NCBI GenBank assembly: GCA_947377705.1
Contig: CANCGU010000023.1
Span: 1-19,599, forward strand
Source: Comamonadaceae bacterium
GTDB taxonomy: Bacteria > Pseudomonadota > Gammaproteobacteria > Burkholderiales > Burkholderiaceae
Reading direction: 5' to 3'
Length of the DNA stretch: 19,599 bases
Positions 1-7,486 of the stretch are shown here, in pieces. How positions within the stretch are numbered: position 1 is the first letter of the stretch; every line of letters begins with the position of its first letter. The notes under the pieces were generated by a model. It saw nothing but the letters and a program-made list of their open reading frames with translations. It searched no databases and was not told the origin of the DNA. The position numbers and the translations under genes were made by a program.

Positions 1-21
1 TTTGAAAATTTGAACGGTCAT
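1..21 (-). CDS. 5' end of an unidentified gene running off the left edge
   Basis: An ATG at 21-19 on the minus strand opens seven codons (MTVQIFK) that run off the edge of the window without a stop. It is preceded by a near-ideal Shine-Dalgarno sequence, AGGAGA, at 32-27, five bases before the ATG. That is the only evidence for a gene; seven residues are too few to name a product. It is in the same orientation as the Bug binding protein and sulfatase genes, but about 400 bases downstream of them, so it probably has its own promoter. The 18-bp palindrome at 66-83 would lie in its upstream region. Confidence 0.5.
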
Positions 22-65
22 GCTTATCTCCTAGAGGTTGGTCTTACTTGGTTACTTTGGCTCTG

Positions 66-83
66 TGTGAAGCTAGCTTCACA
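66..83. promoter_or_regulatory. Perfect 18-bp palindrome, candidate operator
   Basis: TGTGAAGCTAGCTTCACA is identical to its own reverse complement over all 18 bases. It ends 45 bases upstream of the ATG of the left-edge minus-strand gene, a normal place for an operator or activator site. The half sites TGTGA and TCACA resemble Crp/Fnr-family half sites, but they are separated by 8 bases rather than the usual 6. A GntR-, TetR- or MarR-type regulator is therefore as likely. Which protein binds cannot be told from the window. Confidence 0.5.
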
Positions 84-388
84 GTTCTGAAAAATCACCT
101 CTAACAGCCATCGTGCTTTCTGATGACATGCCAAGGCGTTGGGTGTGCAGGTTTGCGCCTATGTCCTGGAACATTACAAATGCAGCAAGCGCAAAAGATG
201 TGATCGGTTTCGGGTGGGCAGATGTTTGTTGCGTGGGTTGAAATCTTTTAGGCCAGGGAACAGCTGCCTACCTCCTTAGTTGGCTTGTCGGAGGTCCATT
301 AATGCGTTGGGCTGGCTTACCTTGTCTTCGGTGAAGAGCACTCGTCTCGTTATCACGAACACCTCAACATAGTATTTACTCGACCCAC

Positions 389-410
389 CAGGGCGGATAA
401 GTCTGCCCTG
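389..410 (-). terminator. Hairpin after the Bug binding protein gene, likely terminator
   Basis: CAGGGCGGA and TCTGCCCTG form a 9-bp stem (one G-U pair) around the loop TAAG, seven bases past the stop codon of the gene at 418-1410. There is no clear run of T after the stem on the minus strand, so it may act as an mRNA-end stabiliser or a weak terminator rather than a canonical one. Confidence 0.45.
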
Positions 411-417
411 TTAACAG

Positions 418-1410
418 TCAATTTGCCGAGATGTTTGCAGCCTTGATCAAGGCTACCCAGCGGGTGGTCTCGGCCTCAATAAGGGCGCCCAATTCCTCCG
501 GCGTGGAGCTAACAGCCGTCATCCCCATGTCAACGAACTTGGCCTTGATTTCTGGCTTTGCTAGGACGGTGACTATCTCGGTGTTGAGACGGTCGACTAT
601 CGACTTGGGTGTTCCTGCCTTCACCACGATTCCATCCCAGCTGCTGGTATCAATCTTGCCCATGCCCTGTTCTGCAAGTGTCGGCACATTGGCCAAGATT
701 GGCAGGCGGTTTGGTCCAACAATCCCCAGCGCCCGAACTTTACCCGTGTTGACTAGAGGTGCCGCCACGCTACTGGTCATGAACATGAACTGCACACGAT
801 TACTGATGAGGTCGGGCACTGATTGCGCGAACGACATGTAGGGTACGTGCTCGGCCTGAACTTTCTCTTGTATCTTGAAGAGTTCGCCCGCTAAATGGGC
901 TGGTGTTCCGTTGCCGGTCGAGGCGAAATTTAGCTGTTTCGGCTTGGCGCGTAGTAAGGCCACGAACGACTTCATATCAGAAACTGGCAGATCGTTATTG
1001 ACCACCAGAACAGTCCCGATGCGGTCGACCTGCGAGACAGGCTGCAACTCCTTAGCTAGATCGACTTTCTGTGCTGGCAATAGCGCTGAAGCCGTCGTCA
1101 CGGGTGTGAGAATACAAAAGAGCGTGTAGCCGTCAGCGGGTTGACGCAAGAGTTCCTGCAGGGCTACCATGCCGATGGCGCCGGGTTTGTTCTCAACGAC
1201 GACAGGCTGCTGCAAGGATGCTGACAAGTGCGTGGCTAGGACGCGCGAGGACAGGTCTGGGGGCGAGCCGGCTGTGTAGGGCACAAGCAGCCTGATAGGC
1301 TTGGCAGGCCAGGCCTGTGCCAAGCAGGCGCCAGCGATGCCGAGGCCTAGTGTGAAGGTCGTCAGGCTCCGTAGCACGCTGCGTCGCATGTTATGAGGGA
1401 AGATTGTCAT
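418..1410 (-). CDS. Bug/TctC-family periplasmic solute-binding protein
   Basis: 330 residues, the normal length for the Bug (tripartite tricarboxylate receptor) family. The N terminus has an arginine-rich start and a hydrophobic core ending in CLAQA, so signal peptide cleavage after about residue 33 is likely. The mature protein starts with the family pattern WPAKPIRLLVPYTAG; Bug proteins typically read YPxKPIxxIVPxxxGG here. ENKPG and the DGYTL stretch follow. These proteins bind small carboxylated molecules in the periplasm, usually for a TctAB-type transporter, but no membrane component is encoded nearby. The start is fixed by AAGGAGA four to nine bases upstream. It lies 58 bases downstream of the sulfatase on the same strand, so it is probably co-transcribed and may bind the sulfatase substrate or a precursor. 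The ligand cannot be read from the sequence. Confidence 0.9.
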   Translation of the reverse strand: MTIFPHNMRRSVLRSLTTFTLGLGIAGACLAQAWPAKPIRLLVPYTAGSPPDLSSRVLATHLSASLQQPVVVENKPGAIGMVALQELLRQPADGYTLFCILTPVTTASALLPAQKVDLAKELQPVSQVDRIGTVLVVNNDLPVSDMKSFVALLRAKPKQLNFASTGNGTPAHLAGELFKIQEKVQAEHVPYMSFAQSVPDLISNRVQFMFMTSSVAAPLVNTGKVRALGIVGPNRLPILANVPTLAEQGMGKIDTSSWDGIVVKAGTPKSIVDRLNTEIVTVLAKPEIKAKFVDMGMTAVSSTPEELGALIEAETTRWVALIKAANISAN

Positions 1411-1468
1411 GGTTTGTCTCCTTGTGTTGATGAAACTGTTTTTCTAAGCTGCTAGGGTTGTTGATGGT

Positions 1469-2770
1469 TCAAGGCATATCTTGCTTCGTATAAACCAGCG
1501 TGACCGAGGCGTCTTCGGGAATCGGCGGCAGTGAACGCTCCCACTGTTCGAAGCTGTCGCGCAGCTCGGCCAACTTGTCCGGGTGTCGGAGCAACAGGTT
1601 GGCGCGTTCTCGTGCGTCGGCATCGATGTTGAAAAGATAGTCAAAACCGTCGACACGCAGGTATTTCCAGTTCCCACGGCGCAAAGCGCGCTGATTTCGG
1701 TAACTCATGCGCCAGCACAATTGCCTTTCTTGCACTATTGAAGCGTCGCGCAGTTGGGGCAGTATGGACACGCCATCGAATGGGTGTACGAGGTGTGGCC
1801 GAACCATGGCTGCTTCTAGCAGAGTGGGAACCCAGTCCATAGTGATGATCAATTGCTCGCTTACACCGCCTGCCTGGATCTCTAAGGGCCAGCGGACGAT
1901 ATAGGGGACCCGGATTCCGCCTTCGGTCAGGTCCATTTTTCCGCCCACTAAGGGCCAGCTGTCGCTGAATCGTTCACCGCCGTTGTCGCTGGTGAAGACT
2001 ACCAAGGTGTTCTCGTCCTGTCCGAGGCTCTTGAGCTCGGCCATGATCTTGCCGATGCCTTCGTCCATGTGGTGGATCATCCGTTGGTAGGTTTTCACCG
2101 AGCCGCCGTCCAGATGAAACGTCTTACCCACCAAGGTCTTTGAAAGTTCGTGATCCTCCCGCGTCTCCCAGGGCCAATGCGGGGCGGTGTAGTGCAGTGA
2201 GAGGAAGAAGGGCTGCTCCTCGCTGACACTGCGTCGGATAAATTCTAGGCTGCGGTCTGACAAAAGGTCGGTCAGATAGGTGTCGTCGTTTACCGGTTCG
2301 CCGTTGTGCCAGAGGTCTTTCTTTCCGTTCGGAGAGGTGTGAGTGAAGTAATCAATGCCACCTGACATGAGCCCGTAGTGCTCGTCATAACCGCTTTTCA
2401 TCGGCCCGAAATGTGGCTCGTGGCCCAGGTGCCATTTACCGATCAAAGCAGTTCGGTATCCGGACTCGCGCAGCAGGGAAGGGAGCGTCTGGTGCGATGG
2501 CGGCAGGCCGTGCGTGCTGCGCGTAGCGTTAGGACCATGTAGGGGTTCGTCAGCTGCCCCGCGGAAGTGGTACTGGTAACGGCCGGTCATAAGGGCAAAC
2601 CGTGTGGGAGAACACACCGGCGAGTTGGAGTAGCCTTGTGTGAATCGGATTCCCTCTCTGGCCATCTGGTCAAGATTGGGCGAGACCGGTTCGCGCCCCC
2701 CGTAACAGCCAAGGTCTGCATAACCGAGGTCGTCGGCCAAAATGAAGATGATGTTGGGCTTTTTCGTCAC
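1469..2770 (-). CDS. Cys-type sulfatase (arylsulfatase family, cytoplasmic)
   Basis: Hydrolyses a sulfate ester, releasing sulfate. About 433 residues counted from the GTG at 2770. The N terminus reads KPNIIFILADDLG, with the metal-binding Asp13-Asp14. The sulfatase signature CSPTR at 53-57 places the Cys that is converted to formylglycine at 53. Further conserved elements are GKWHLG (Lys112, His114), the HYTAPH region (His198), TSDNGGE (Asp262, Asn263) and GGK (Lys278). There is no signal peptide, so the enzyme should act in the cytoplasm. The start is uncertain: a TTG at 2785 would add five residues, and neither start has a strong ribosome binding site. GTG gives the family-typical beginning. 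It is divergent from a LysR gene and followed by a Bug binding protein. The exact substrate is unknown. Confidence 0.9.
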   Translation of the reverse strand: MTKKPNIIFILADDLGYADLGCYGGREPVSPNLDQMAREGIRFTQGYSNSPVCSPTRFALMTGRYQYHFRGAADEPLHGPNATRSTHGLPPSHQTLPSLLRESGYRTALIGKWHLGHEPHFGPMKSGYDEHYGLMSGGIDYFTHTSPNGKKDLWHNGEPVNDDTYLTDLLSDRSLEFIRRSVSEEQPFFLSLHYTAPHWPWETREDHELSKTLVGKTFHLDGGSVKTYQRMIHHMDEGIGKIMAELKSLGQDENTLVVFTSDNGGERFSDSWPLVGGKMDLTEGGIRVPYIVRWPLEIQAGGVSEQLIITMDWVPTLLEAAMVRPHLVHPFDGVSILPQLRDASIVQERQLCWRMSYRNQRALRRGNWKYLRVDGFDYLFNIDADARERANLLLRHPDKLAELRDSFEQWERSLPPIPEDASVTLVYTKQDMP

Positions 2771-2846
2771 TCGAATTTCTCGCAATGCACTTGTTCAGAT
2801 GGGCTGCTAAGCAGTTGGTTTGTTGGGCAGTGTGCGCGATAAAGAG

Positions 2847-2862
2847 ATGCATGACTAGGCAT
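2847..2862. promoter_or_regulatory. Imperfect dyad in the sulfatase/LysR divergent region
   Basis: ATGC, 8 bases, GCAT forms an interrupted inverted repeat 40 bases upstream of the LysR start and about 77 bases upstream of the sulfatase start. This is where a LysR-type regulator would bind to control both genes. The arms are only four bases, so chance occurrence is possible. Confidence 0.25.
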
Positions 2863-2901
2863 AAAATCGTTTAACCCATAACCAATAAACATGGACAAAC
2901 T

Positions 2902-3807
2902 ATGCAGCTAAATCAACTTCGCTCGCTAGTCGCGATAGCCGATGCAGGCAGTATCAGCGCGGCCGCCCGTGAACTAGGTGTATCTCAACCCGCCGTGACG
3001 CGGGCGCTAAGGCAGTTGGAAATCGACGTCAAAGCCAGTTTGGTTTACCGCAGCAGCTCAGGCGCGGTCTTAACTGGGTACGGCACAGCACTTGTCTCGC
3101 ATGCTCGACTGATGCTGAAAGCGGCGGATAAGGCAGATCAACACATCTCACAGATGGTCGAAGCGCGCGGGGGCACCTTGTCGATTGCCTCGTCCGCCAC
3201 GCCATTCATGATCGTTCTCCCGCGTGCACTCGCAATGGTCCGGCGACAGTTTCCCGGGCTGTCAGTCCGCCTGCAGGAGGTGGTCTACCCCACCGTACTT
3301 GAACTGTTTCGTGACGGGTCGATCGACTTTGCAATCGGGCCGGAGCCTGCTGAGGGACTAGGCGAAAATTATTCTTGTCAGCCACTGCTCGACGTTGAAC
3401 TTGTCGTGGTCCTAAGGCGGGGACATCCGCTGGCCAAGTTGAAGTCACTGGAGGGCCTCGCCAACCTAAACTGGATCCTCGCAGGGCCGAAGAACGGACC
3501 TGGTGCCGTCCACGAGCGTGCATTCCGAGATGCTGGCATACAGCCGCCACAGTTCCTTACAAATTGTGAGTCGGTATCTGCGGCGGTCTACTTCGTTGCC
3601 CACAGTGATGCTGCCAGCTTCGTGCCTCGTCCCATCGCCGCATCGCTAGAGGAGAGCGGCCTTGTCACCATCGTTGAAGTTGCAGATTCCATCCCCATGG
3701 TTAAAGTATCTCTGATGCAGCCGACCAATAGCATCCTGACGCCGGCGGGGCAGGCTTTTTACTCCGCCATCTGCTCAGTTGGACGAACATTTGCACGAGC
3801 GGTTTGA
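2902..3807 (+). CDS. LysR-type transcriptional regulator (sulfatase-linked)
   Basis: 301 residues, standard for the LysR family. The N-terminal winged helix-turn-helix is clear: SISAAARELGVSQPAVTRAL at about residues 17-36, followed by the linker helix. Residues from about 90 onward form the substrate-binding-like effector domain (LSIASSATPFMIVLPRAL onward). The ATG at 2902 gives the usual LysR beginning MQLNQLRSLVAIA. It is transcribed divergently from the sulfatase and Bug binding protein genes, with about 130 bases between. By the usual LysR logic it probably controls them in response to the transported compound, and itself as well. The inducer is unknown. Confidence 0.93.
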   Translation: MQLNQLRSLVAIADAGSISAAARELGVSQPAVTRALRQLEIDVKASLVYRSSSGAVLTGYGTALVSHARLMLKAADKADQHISQMVEARGGTLSIASSATPFMIVLPRALAMVRRQFPGLSVRLQEVVYPTVLELFRDGSIDFAIGPEPAEGLGENYSCQPLLDVELVVVLRRGHPLAKLKSLEGLANLNWILAGPKNGPGAVHERAFRDAGIQPPQFLTNCESVSAAVYFVAHSDAASFVPRPIAASLEESGLVTIVEVADSIPMVKVSLMQPTNSILTPAGQAFYSAICSVGRTFARAV

Positions 3808-3921
3808 ATCTTAAAAAATACTAGCGAACCTTAGGTAGCCAACTCAAAAGCTGATTTCAAAGTGGCTTCTACTTGTGGTTTGATTTGATTTTGCTTGATG
3901 ATTTATTTCAAAGTTAAGTTT

Positions 3922-3954
3922 ATTAGGGCGGTACTTTTCAGCGACTGCCCTAAT
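3922..3954. terminator. Hairpin terminator between LysR and dctP, probably bidirectional
   Basis: ATTAGGGCGGT and ACTGCCCTAAT pair over 11 bases (one G-U pair) around an 11-base loop, eight bases beyond the dctP stop codon. On the plus strand the stem is followed by TTATTT; on the minus strand by AAACTTAACTTT. Because it is so close to the dctP end, it most likely ends that transcript, and it can also stop readthrough from the LysR gene that ends at 3807. The stretch 3808-3921 shows no gene. Confidence 0.7.
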
Positions 3955-3962
3955 TTATTTCC

Positions 3963-4979
3963 TTACTTTAGGTTTTTTACGCGTACCAGTTCGGAGCGCA
4001 AGAGCTTCACAGTCGCTGGATCGTAGGCTTGCATGAATTTATCTACGACAGCCTGAGTCGCCACTCGCATGCGCGCGGTCTCTGCTGGCGTTACTTCGTT
4101 GAAGATCATGCCCTTGTTGGTCAGGTCTTCGATCGCCGTTTTGGCTTGTAAGCGACTGACTTGTCGCTCATAGTCGCGCGCCTCCAAAGCCGCTGCGCGT
4201 AGGATTCTTTGCTCATCTGGCGTTAACTTATCCCAGAATTTTTTACTTACTAGGAAAACAATCACGCCATACGCATGGCTGGTGGCGCTGAGATGCTTTT
4301 GAACCTCATACAGTCGACTTGAGCGCGTAATTAGGTATGGATTTTCTTGCGCATCTAATGCCTTGCTCTCTAGCGCACCGAATAATTCGGCAAAGGACAT
4401 GGGAACCGGATTTGTCTTAAGCGCCTTGAAAGTTTCAATGAAGACAGGGTTTTGCTGCACGCGGATTTTCAGTCCGTCAAGATCTTCTATGCGATGAATC
4501 GGACGTTTACTGTTCGTGACGTGGCGAAAACCGTTTTCCCAAAAGGCTAATCCGATCAGACCTTTTTCTGGAAGTTTTGCCAAAAGTGCCTCTCCAAAAG
4601 GTCCATCTAGCAAAGCATCTGCTTGCGCACTGTTACTCACCAAAAACGGCAAATCAAGTAAGCCAAAGTCTTTGACCACGCTTGCCACAGGAGCCGTGCC
4701 TGGAGCGAATGCTTCCTGTATGCCGCCGGCCAATGCCGAAATCTGTTGCATCTCGTTACCCAGTGCGAGTGAAGGAAACTCTTTGACTGTTATTTTCCCT
4801 CCTGTTTTCAATGTGACGATTTCTGTAAATTTCTTAACACCCATACTTATTGGATGATCCGTATTCACAGGGTGACCGATCCGCAAAGTGCGTTCTTCGA
4901 AGGTTTGCGCCTTCACGGAAGCTAGCGCTGCCAGTGACGTCATCACCAACACCGTTCGAAAAAATTGAGCTATTTTCAT
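3963..4979 (-). CDS. TRAP transporter substrate-binding protein, DctP family
   Basis: 338 residues, typical for the extracytoplasmic binding subunit of TRAP transporters, which import carboxylates using an ion gradient. The start MKIAQFF is chosen because GGAGACAA lies just before it; an upstream in-frame start would add 32 non-signal-like residues. A signal peptide ends near SVKA (about residue 24). The mature part opens TLRIGHPVNTDHP, as in the family. The segment GLKIRVQQNP carries the conserved Arg173 that binds the ligand carboxylate, and FGALESKALDAQENP (about 200-214) is a classic DctP stretch. No DctQ or DctM membrane subunits are in the window, so it either uses a transporter encoded elsewhere or acts as an orphan receptor. 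It is divergent from a LysR gene. The ligand is unknown. Confidence 0.92.
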   Translation of the reverse strand: MKIAQFFRTVLVMTSLAALASVKAQTFEERTLRIGHPVNTDHPISMGVKKFTEIVTLKTGGKITVKEFPSLALGNEMQQISALAGGIQEAFAPGTAPVASVVKDFGLLDLPFLVSNSAQADALLDGPFGEALLAKLPEKGLIGLAFWENGFRHVTNSKRPIHRIEDLDGLKIRVQQNPVFIETFKALKTNPVPMSFAELFGALESKALDAQENPYLITRSSRLYEVQKHLSATSHAYGVIVFLVSKKFWDKLTPDEQRILRAAALEARDYERQVSRLQAKTAIEDLTNKGMIFNEVTPAETARMRVATQAVVDKFMQAYDPATVKLLRSELVRVKNLK

Positions 4980-5132
4980 TTTGTCTCCAGTTAAAAATTG
5001 TGCGAATTTATGGCTTGATATCAGCTGTAGTGCCGCATAGAGAATAGTGTTGCCAGGTGTCTCTGAGAATTTCAAGCGTGCAAAACTGATCGCATCGATC
5101 CATCTCTTTTATGCAATGAAGAAAAAAATCTG

Positions 5133-5146
5133 TCATTCATGAATGA
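5133..5146. promoter_or_regulatory. Perfect 14-bp palindrome in the dctP/LysR intergenic region
   Basis: TCATTCATGAATGA equals its own reverse complement. It lies 154 bases upstream of the dctP start and 86 upstream of the LysR start, within an AT-rich divergent promoter region. It is a candidate binding site for the adjacent LysR protein. Confidence 0.4.
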
Positions 5147-5197
5147 GTCTATGAACGATTGACTAGTTAATCCAATGATTAATTTTTAAGATAACGT

Positions 5198-5210
5198 TCG
5201 AAATTTTCGA
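5198..5210. promoter_or_regulatory. Inverted repeat just upstream of LysR, possible autoregulatory site
   Basis: TCGAAA and TTTCGA flank a single central base, 21 bases before the LysR start codon at 5232. Its position overlaps where the LysR promoter or early transcript must lie, which fits negative autoregulation. This is inference from position and symmetry only. Confidence 0.35.
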
Positions 5211-5231
5211 TGAATAACTTAAAATAAGAAA

Positions 5232-6107
5232 ATGGAAATTCGTCAACTTCGCTACTTTCTAGACATTGCTGAGACAGAGCATTTGACGCAGTCAGCTGAG
5301 AATCTTTTTGTCACGCAATCCACCCTATCTCACGGCTTGCGTCAACTCGAAGAAGAACTGGGTGTGAGCTTGTTTGATCGCCTTGGGCGTGGCTTGAGGT
5401 TGTCGCAAGCAGGCGTGGAATTTCGTGGCTATGCCAGTCGAACTCTCAAGGAGATAGAAGCAGGACGCATGGCTTTGGCGGGTTTGAGTGAGTTGCAATT
5501 CGGAAAACTCACCATTGGTGTTTTTCCAACTTTTTTAAATACAGTTGTTCCCGCCACAGTCGCAGCATTTACAAAAGCGCACCCTCAATTGACGATCGAA
5601 GTTAAAGACTTACGTGCAGGCCCAATTGAGGACTTGCTAGTTCGTGGTGATTTAGATATGGGCATTGGATTTCATCCTTCAAAACATGCTGACATTGAAG
5701 TGGAGCCCCTCTTTGATGAACGAATGGTTTTGGTGGTTGGAAAAACTCATCCACTTGCTGATCGCCGATCCATATCGTTGCGTCAACTTGCAGGTGTGCC
5801 ACTGGCACTTCTTCCTCGGAGCTTTGCGACTCGTGGACTTATCGACATTAGCCTTAGAAAAGCTGGAATCGAGCCGAGCGTATCAGTCCAGATGGAATCG
5901 GTCGAAGCGCTTTTAGGCGTTTGTCTTTTTGGAAATCTTGCTGCAATCGTGCCTGAGCGTGCAGCCTTACAGGCGACTGAACTTAAGATGATCGCTTTGA
6001 CTCACCCAACAATCATTCGTCACGCGGGCATTCTTTGGCGTAAGGGTACTTCACGAAGTCCAGCAGCGAGACGGTTTAGTGAAATGCTGATTAGCAGTTT
6101 TCGGTAA
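5232..6107 (+). CDS. LysR-type transcriptional regulator (dctP-linked)
   Basis: 291 residues. The start reads MEIRQLRYFLDIAETEHLTQ, followed by SAENLFVTQSTLSHGLRQLE (about 21-40), a typical LysR helix-turn-helix. The effector-binding domain begins near residue 91 (KLTIGVFPTFLNTVVP). The N-terminal pattern is closest, by eye, to the CynR/CbbR-like branch of the family. It is divergent from the TRAP binding protein gene and therefore its most likely regulator, with two palindromic sequences in the space between. It ends 11 bases before a strong hairpin that separates it from the convergent dehydrogenase gene. Like dctP, it is more AT-rich than the surrounding genes. Confidence 0.93.
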   Translation: MEIRQLRYFLDIAETEHLTQSAENLFVTQSTLSHGLRQLEEELGVSLFDRLGRGLRLSQAGVEFRGYASRTLKEIEAGRMALAGLSELQFGKLTIGVFPTFLNTVVPATVAAFTKAHPQLTIEVKDLRAGPIEDLLVRGDLDMGIGFHPSKHADIEVEPLFDERMVLVVGKTHPLADRRSISLRQLAGVPLALLPRSFATRGLIDISLRKAGIEPSVSVQMESVEALLGVCLFGNLAAIVPERAALQATELKMIALTHPTIIRHAGILWRKGTSRSPAARRFSEMLISSFR

Positions 6108-6118
6108 TTGAATGCAAG

Positions 6119-6147
6119 GTGGCGTTACAACTTGTAACGCCACTTTT
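6119..6147 (+). terminator. Rho-independent terminator between convergent LysR and dadA-like genes
   Basis: GTGGCGTTAC and GTAACGCCAC form a perfect 10-bp stem around AACTT, followed on the plus strand by TTTT. The stem can be lengthened by three A/G-T pairs. It begins 11 bases after the LysR stop codon. It may also serve the dehydrogenase transcript arriving from the other side, although there the T-run is missing. A second small dyad, TAACTCT-G-AGAGTTA (6159-6173), overlaps the dehydrogenase stop codon. Confidence 0.75.
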
Positions 6148-6170
6148 AGCCGAATGGTTAACTCTGAGAG

Positions 6171-7454
6171 TTAGTTGTTCGTTAAAACTGCAGTTTGCAA
6201 ATGCGATGCTGCAAATTTTTTAGATTTATTGACTTCAGCAGTTTTAACGACTGTGTCAGCCACTATTTCTGCGGTCACAGCTGAAAGTGTCCAGCCTAGG
6301 TGGCCATGCCCTGTGTTGTAGAAAACATTTGCATCTTTGCCTTGGCCCACGCGCGGCATCATGTTAGGCATCATGGGGCGCAAACCAGCCCATGGCACCA
6401 CCGAGCGGGTGTTGATGCGGGGGAAGCATTGTTCTACCCACTCCACCAAGGGGCGAATACGGTCTGCACGGATGTCGCGGTCGACACCATTGAATTCGGC
6501 TGTGCCCGCCACGCGGAAGCGGTTGACGCCTAAGCGGCTGGTGACCAATTTGGTTTCGTCATCCAGCAGGCTCACGTTGGGTGCGCCCATTTGGCTTTCT
6601 TCGTCGTTGAGGTTGACCGTGATGGAGTAGCCTTTGACCGGGTAAATGTTCACGCGGTCTCCCAGTTGTGCCGCAAAGTTTCGGCTGGCAACACCTGCAC
6701 ACACGACCATGCTGTCAAAGGTATGAACACAGGGGGACGCATCCTCTTGTGCCACGGTGATGACGGCTTGCTGTCCGTTGCTTTGAACCGAAGTCACATC
6801 TTGCCCATACAGCGTTTTCACACCCAGTCGTGCTGCCGCAGCGGCTAATCCGTTGGTGAATTTGTGAATGTCGCCCGTGGCATCACTTTCCGTGAAGTAG
6901 CCACCGTAGTAAGTACCAGCCAAGGTGGGCTCGATGGCTTTCATTTCCTCTGGGGTCACGGCATGGCGAGGAAGTCCACCCTTGGCCAGCATGACTGACA
7001 CTTTGCCTGCATGGTCAAACCCTTTTTTGTCGCGGTAGATGTGCAGGATGCCTTCCTTCTTCAGGTCGAAATCAATGCCTTCTTCTTGTGCCCAAGCAAA
7101 CAAATGTTTGCGAGCTGCGACGGCCAAGCGCGCAGTCTCGACCGTGTTTCGCTCGTAATGGGGCATGGCTGCGATGAACTCTGCAAACCAAGAGAGTTTG
7201 TGCCATGTGGGTGCGGGGTTGACCAGCAGCGGCGCATCACTTTTGAGCATCCACTTGAGGCCTTTGAGGATGGTGGACCAATGCGTCCAAACTTCTGCGT
7301 TGGATGCGGAGAGTTGCCCGCCGTTGGCGAATGAGGTTTCCATCGCAGCATAGCGATGGCGTTCAAACAAGGTCACGGCAAAGCCGCGTTTGGCCAAGGC
7401 ATAGGCTGTTGTGACGCCCGTGATGCCGCCGCCGATGACTGCGATTGTTTTCAT
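6171..7454 (-). CDS. dadA: FAD-dependent D-amino acid dehydrogenase (DadA family), glycine-riboswitch controlled
   Basis: 427 residues, a normal length for DadA, which oxidatively deaminates D-amino acids (and in some members glycine) to the keto acid and ammonia, passing electrons to the respiratory chain. The N terminus holds the FAD-binding GGGITG (8-13), with the acidic end of strand two in LFER (about 29-32). SFANGGQLSASNAE (about 41-54) is the DadA-type active-site region, and the C-terminal NTGHGHLGWTLS stretch closes the FAD site. The ATG is not preceded by a Shine-Dalgarno sequence; instead CUCCUUC lies just before it, complementary to the riboswitch core. A tandem glycine riboswitch directly upstream suggests that glycine induces this gene, so glycine itself or a glycine-derived compound is a plausible substrate. 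True D-alanine specificity is the alternative. Confidence 0.9.
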   Translation of the reverse strand: MKTIAVIGGGITGVTTAYALAKRGFAVTLFERHRYAAMETSFANGGQLSASNAEVWTHWSTILKGLKWMLKSDAPLLVNPAPTWHKLSWFAEFIAAMPHYERNTVETARLAVAARKHLFAWAQEEGIDFDLKKEGILHIYRDKKGFDHAGKVSVMLAKGGLPRHAVTPEEMKAIEPTLAGTYYGGYFTESDATGDIHKFTNGLAAAAARLGVKTLYGQDVTSVQSNGQQAVITVAQEDASPCVHTFDSMVVCAGVASRNFAAQLGDRVNIYPVKGYSITVNLNDEESQMGAPNVSLLDDETKLVTSRLGVNRFRVAGTAEFNGVDRDIRADRIRPLVEWVEQCFPRINTRSVVPWAGLRPMMPNMMPRVGQGKDANVFYNTGHGHLGWTLSAVTAEIVADTVVKTAEVNKSKKFAASHLQTAVLTNN

Positions 7455-7486
7455 GATGAAGGAGCTTTCAAAACGTCAAGGGTTGA

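Larger units (their letters stand above)
22..417. other. Intergenic region without a supported gene
   Basis: About 400 bases with no convincing coding sequence in any frame; the open stretches are short and lack ribosome binding sites. It holds the ribosome binding site of the left-edge gene (27-32), a perfect 18-bp palindrome (66-83) and a hairpin (389-410) just after the Bug binding protein gene. I see no transposase remnant, repeat or RNA gene in the rest. Confidence 0.6.

Noticed and set aside
66..83. Palindrome read as a Crp binding site
   Set aside because: The half sites TGTGA and TCACA fit, but the 8-base spacer differs from the 6-base spacer of normal Crp sites. It is kept only as an operator of unknown type.
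1..417. Possible insertion-sequence remnant in the left intergenic region
   Set aside because: No terminal inverted repeats, target duplications or transposase-like reading frames could be found.
431..841. 136-codon open frame on the plus strand opposite the first Bug gene
   Set aside because: Antisense shadow of a gene with signal peptide and family motifs; no ribosome binding site or recognisable domain.
4980..5075. 32-residue N-terminal extension of the DctP protein
   Set aside because: The extension lacks signal peptide character, whereas the internal ATG has GGAGACAA just upstream and starts a normal signal peptide.
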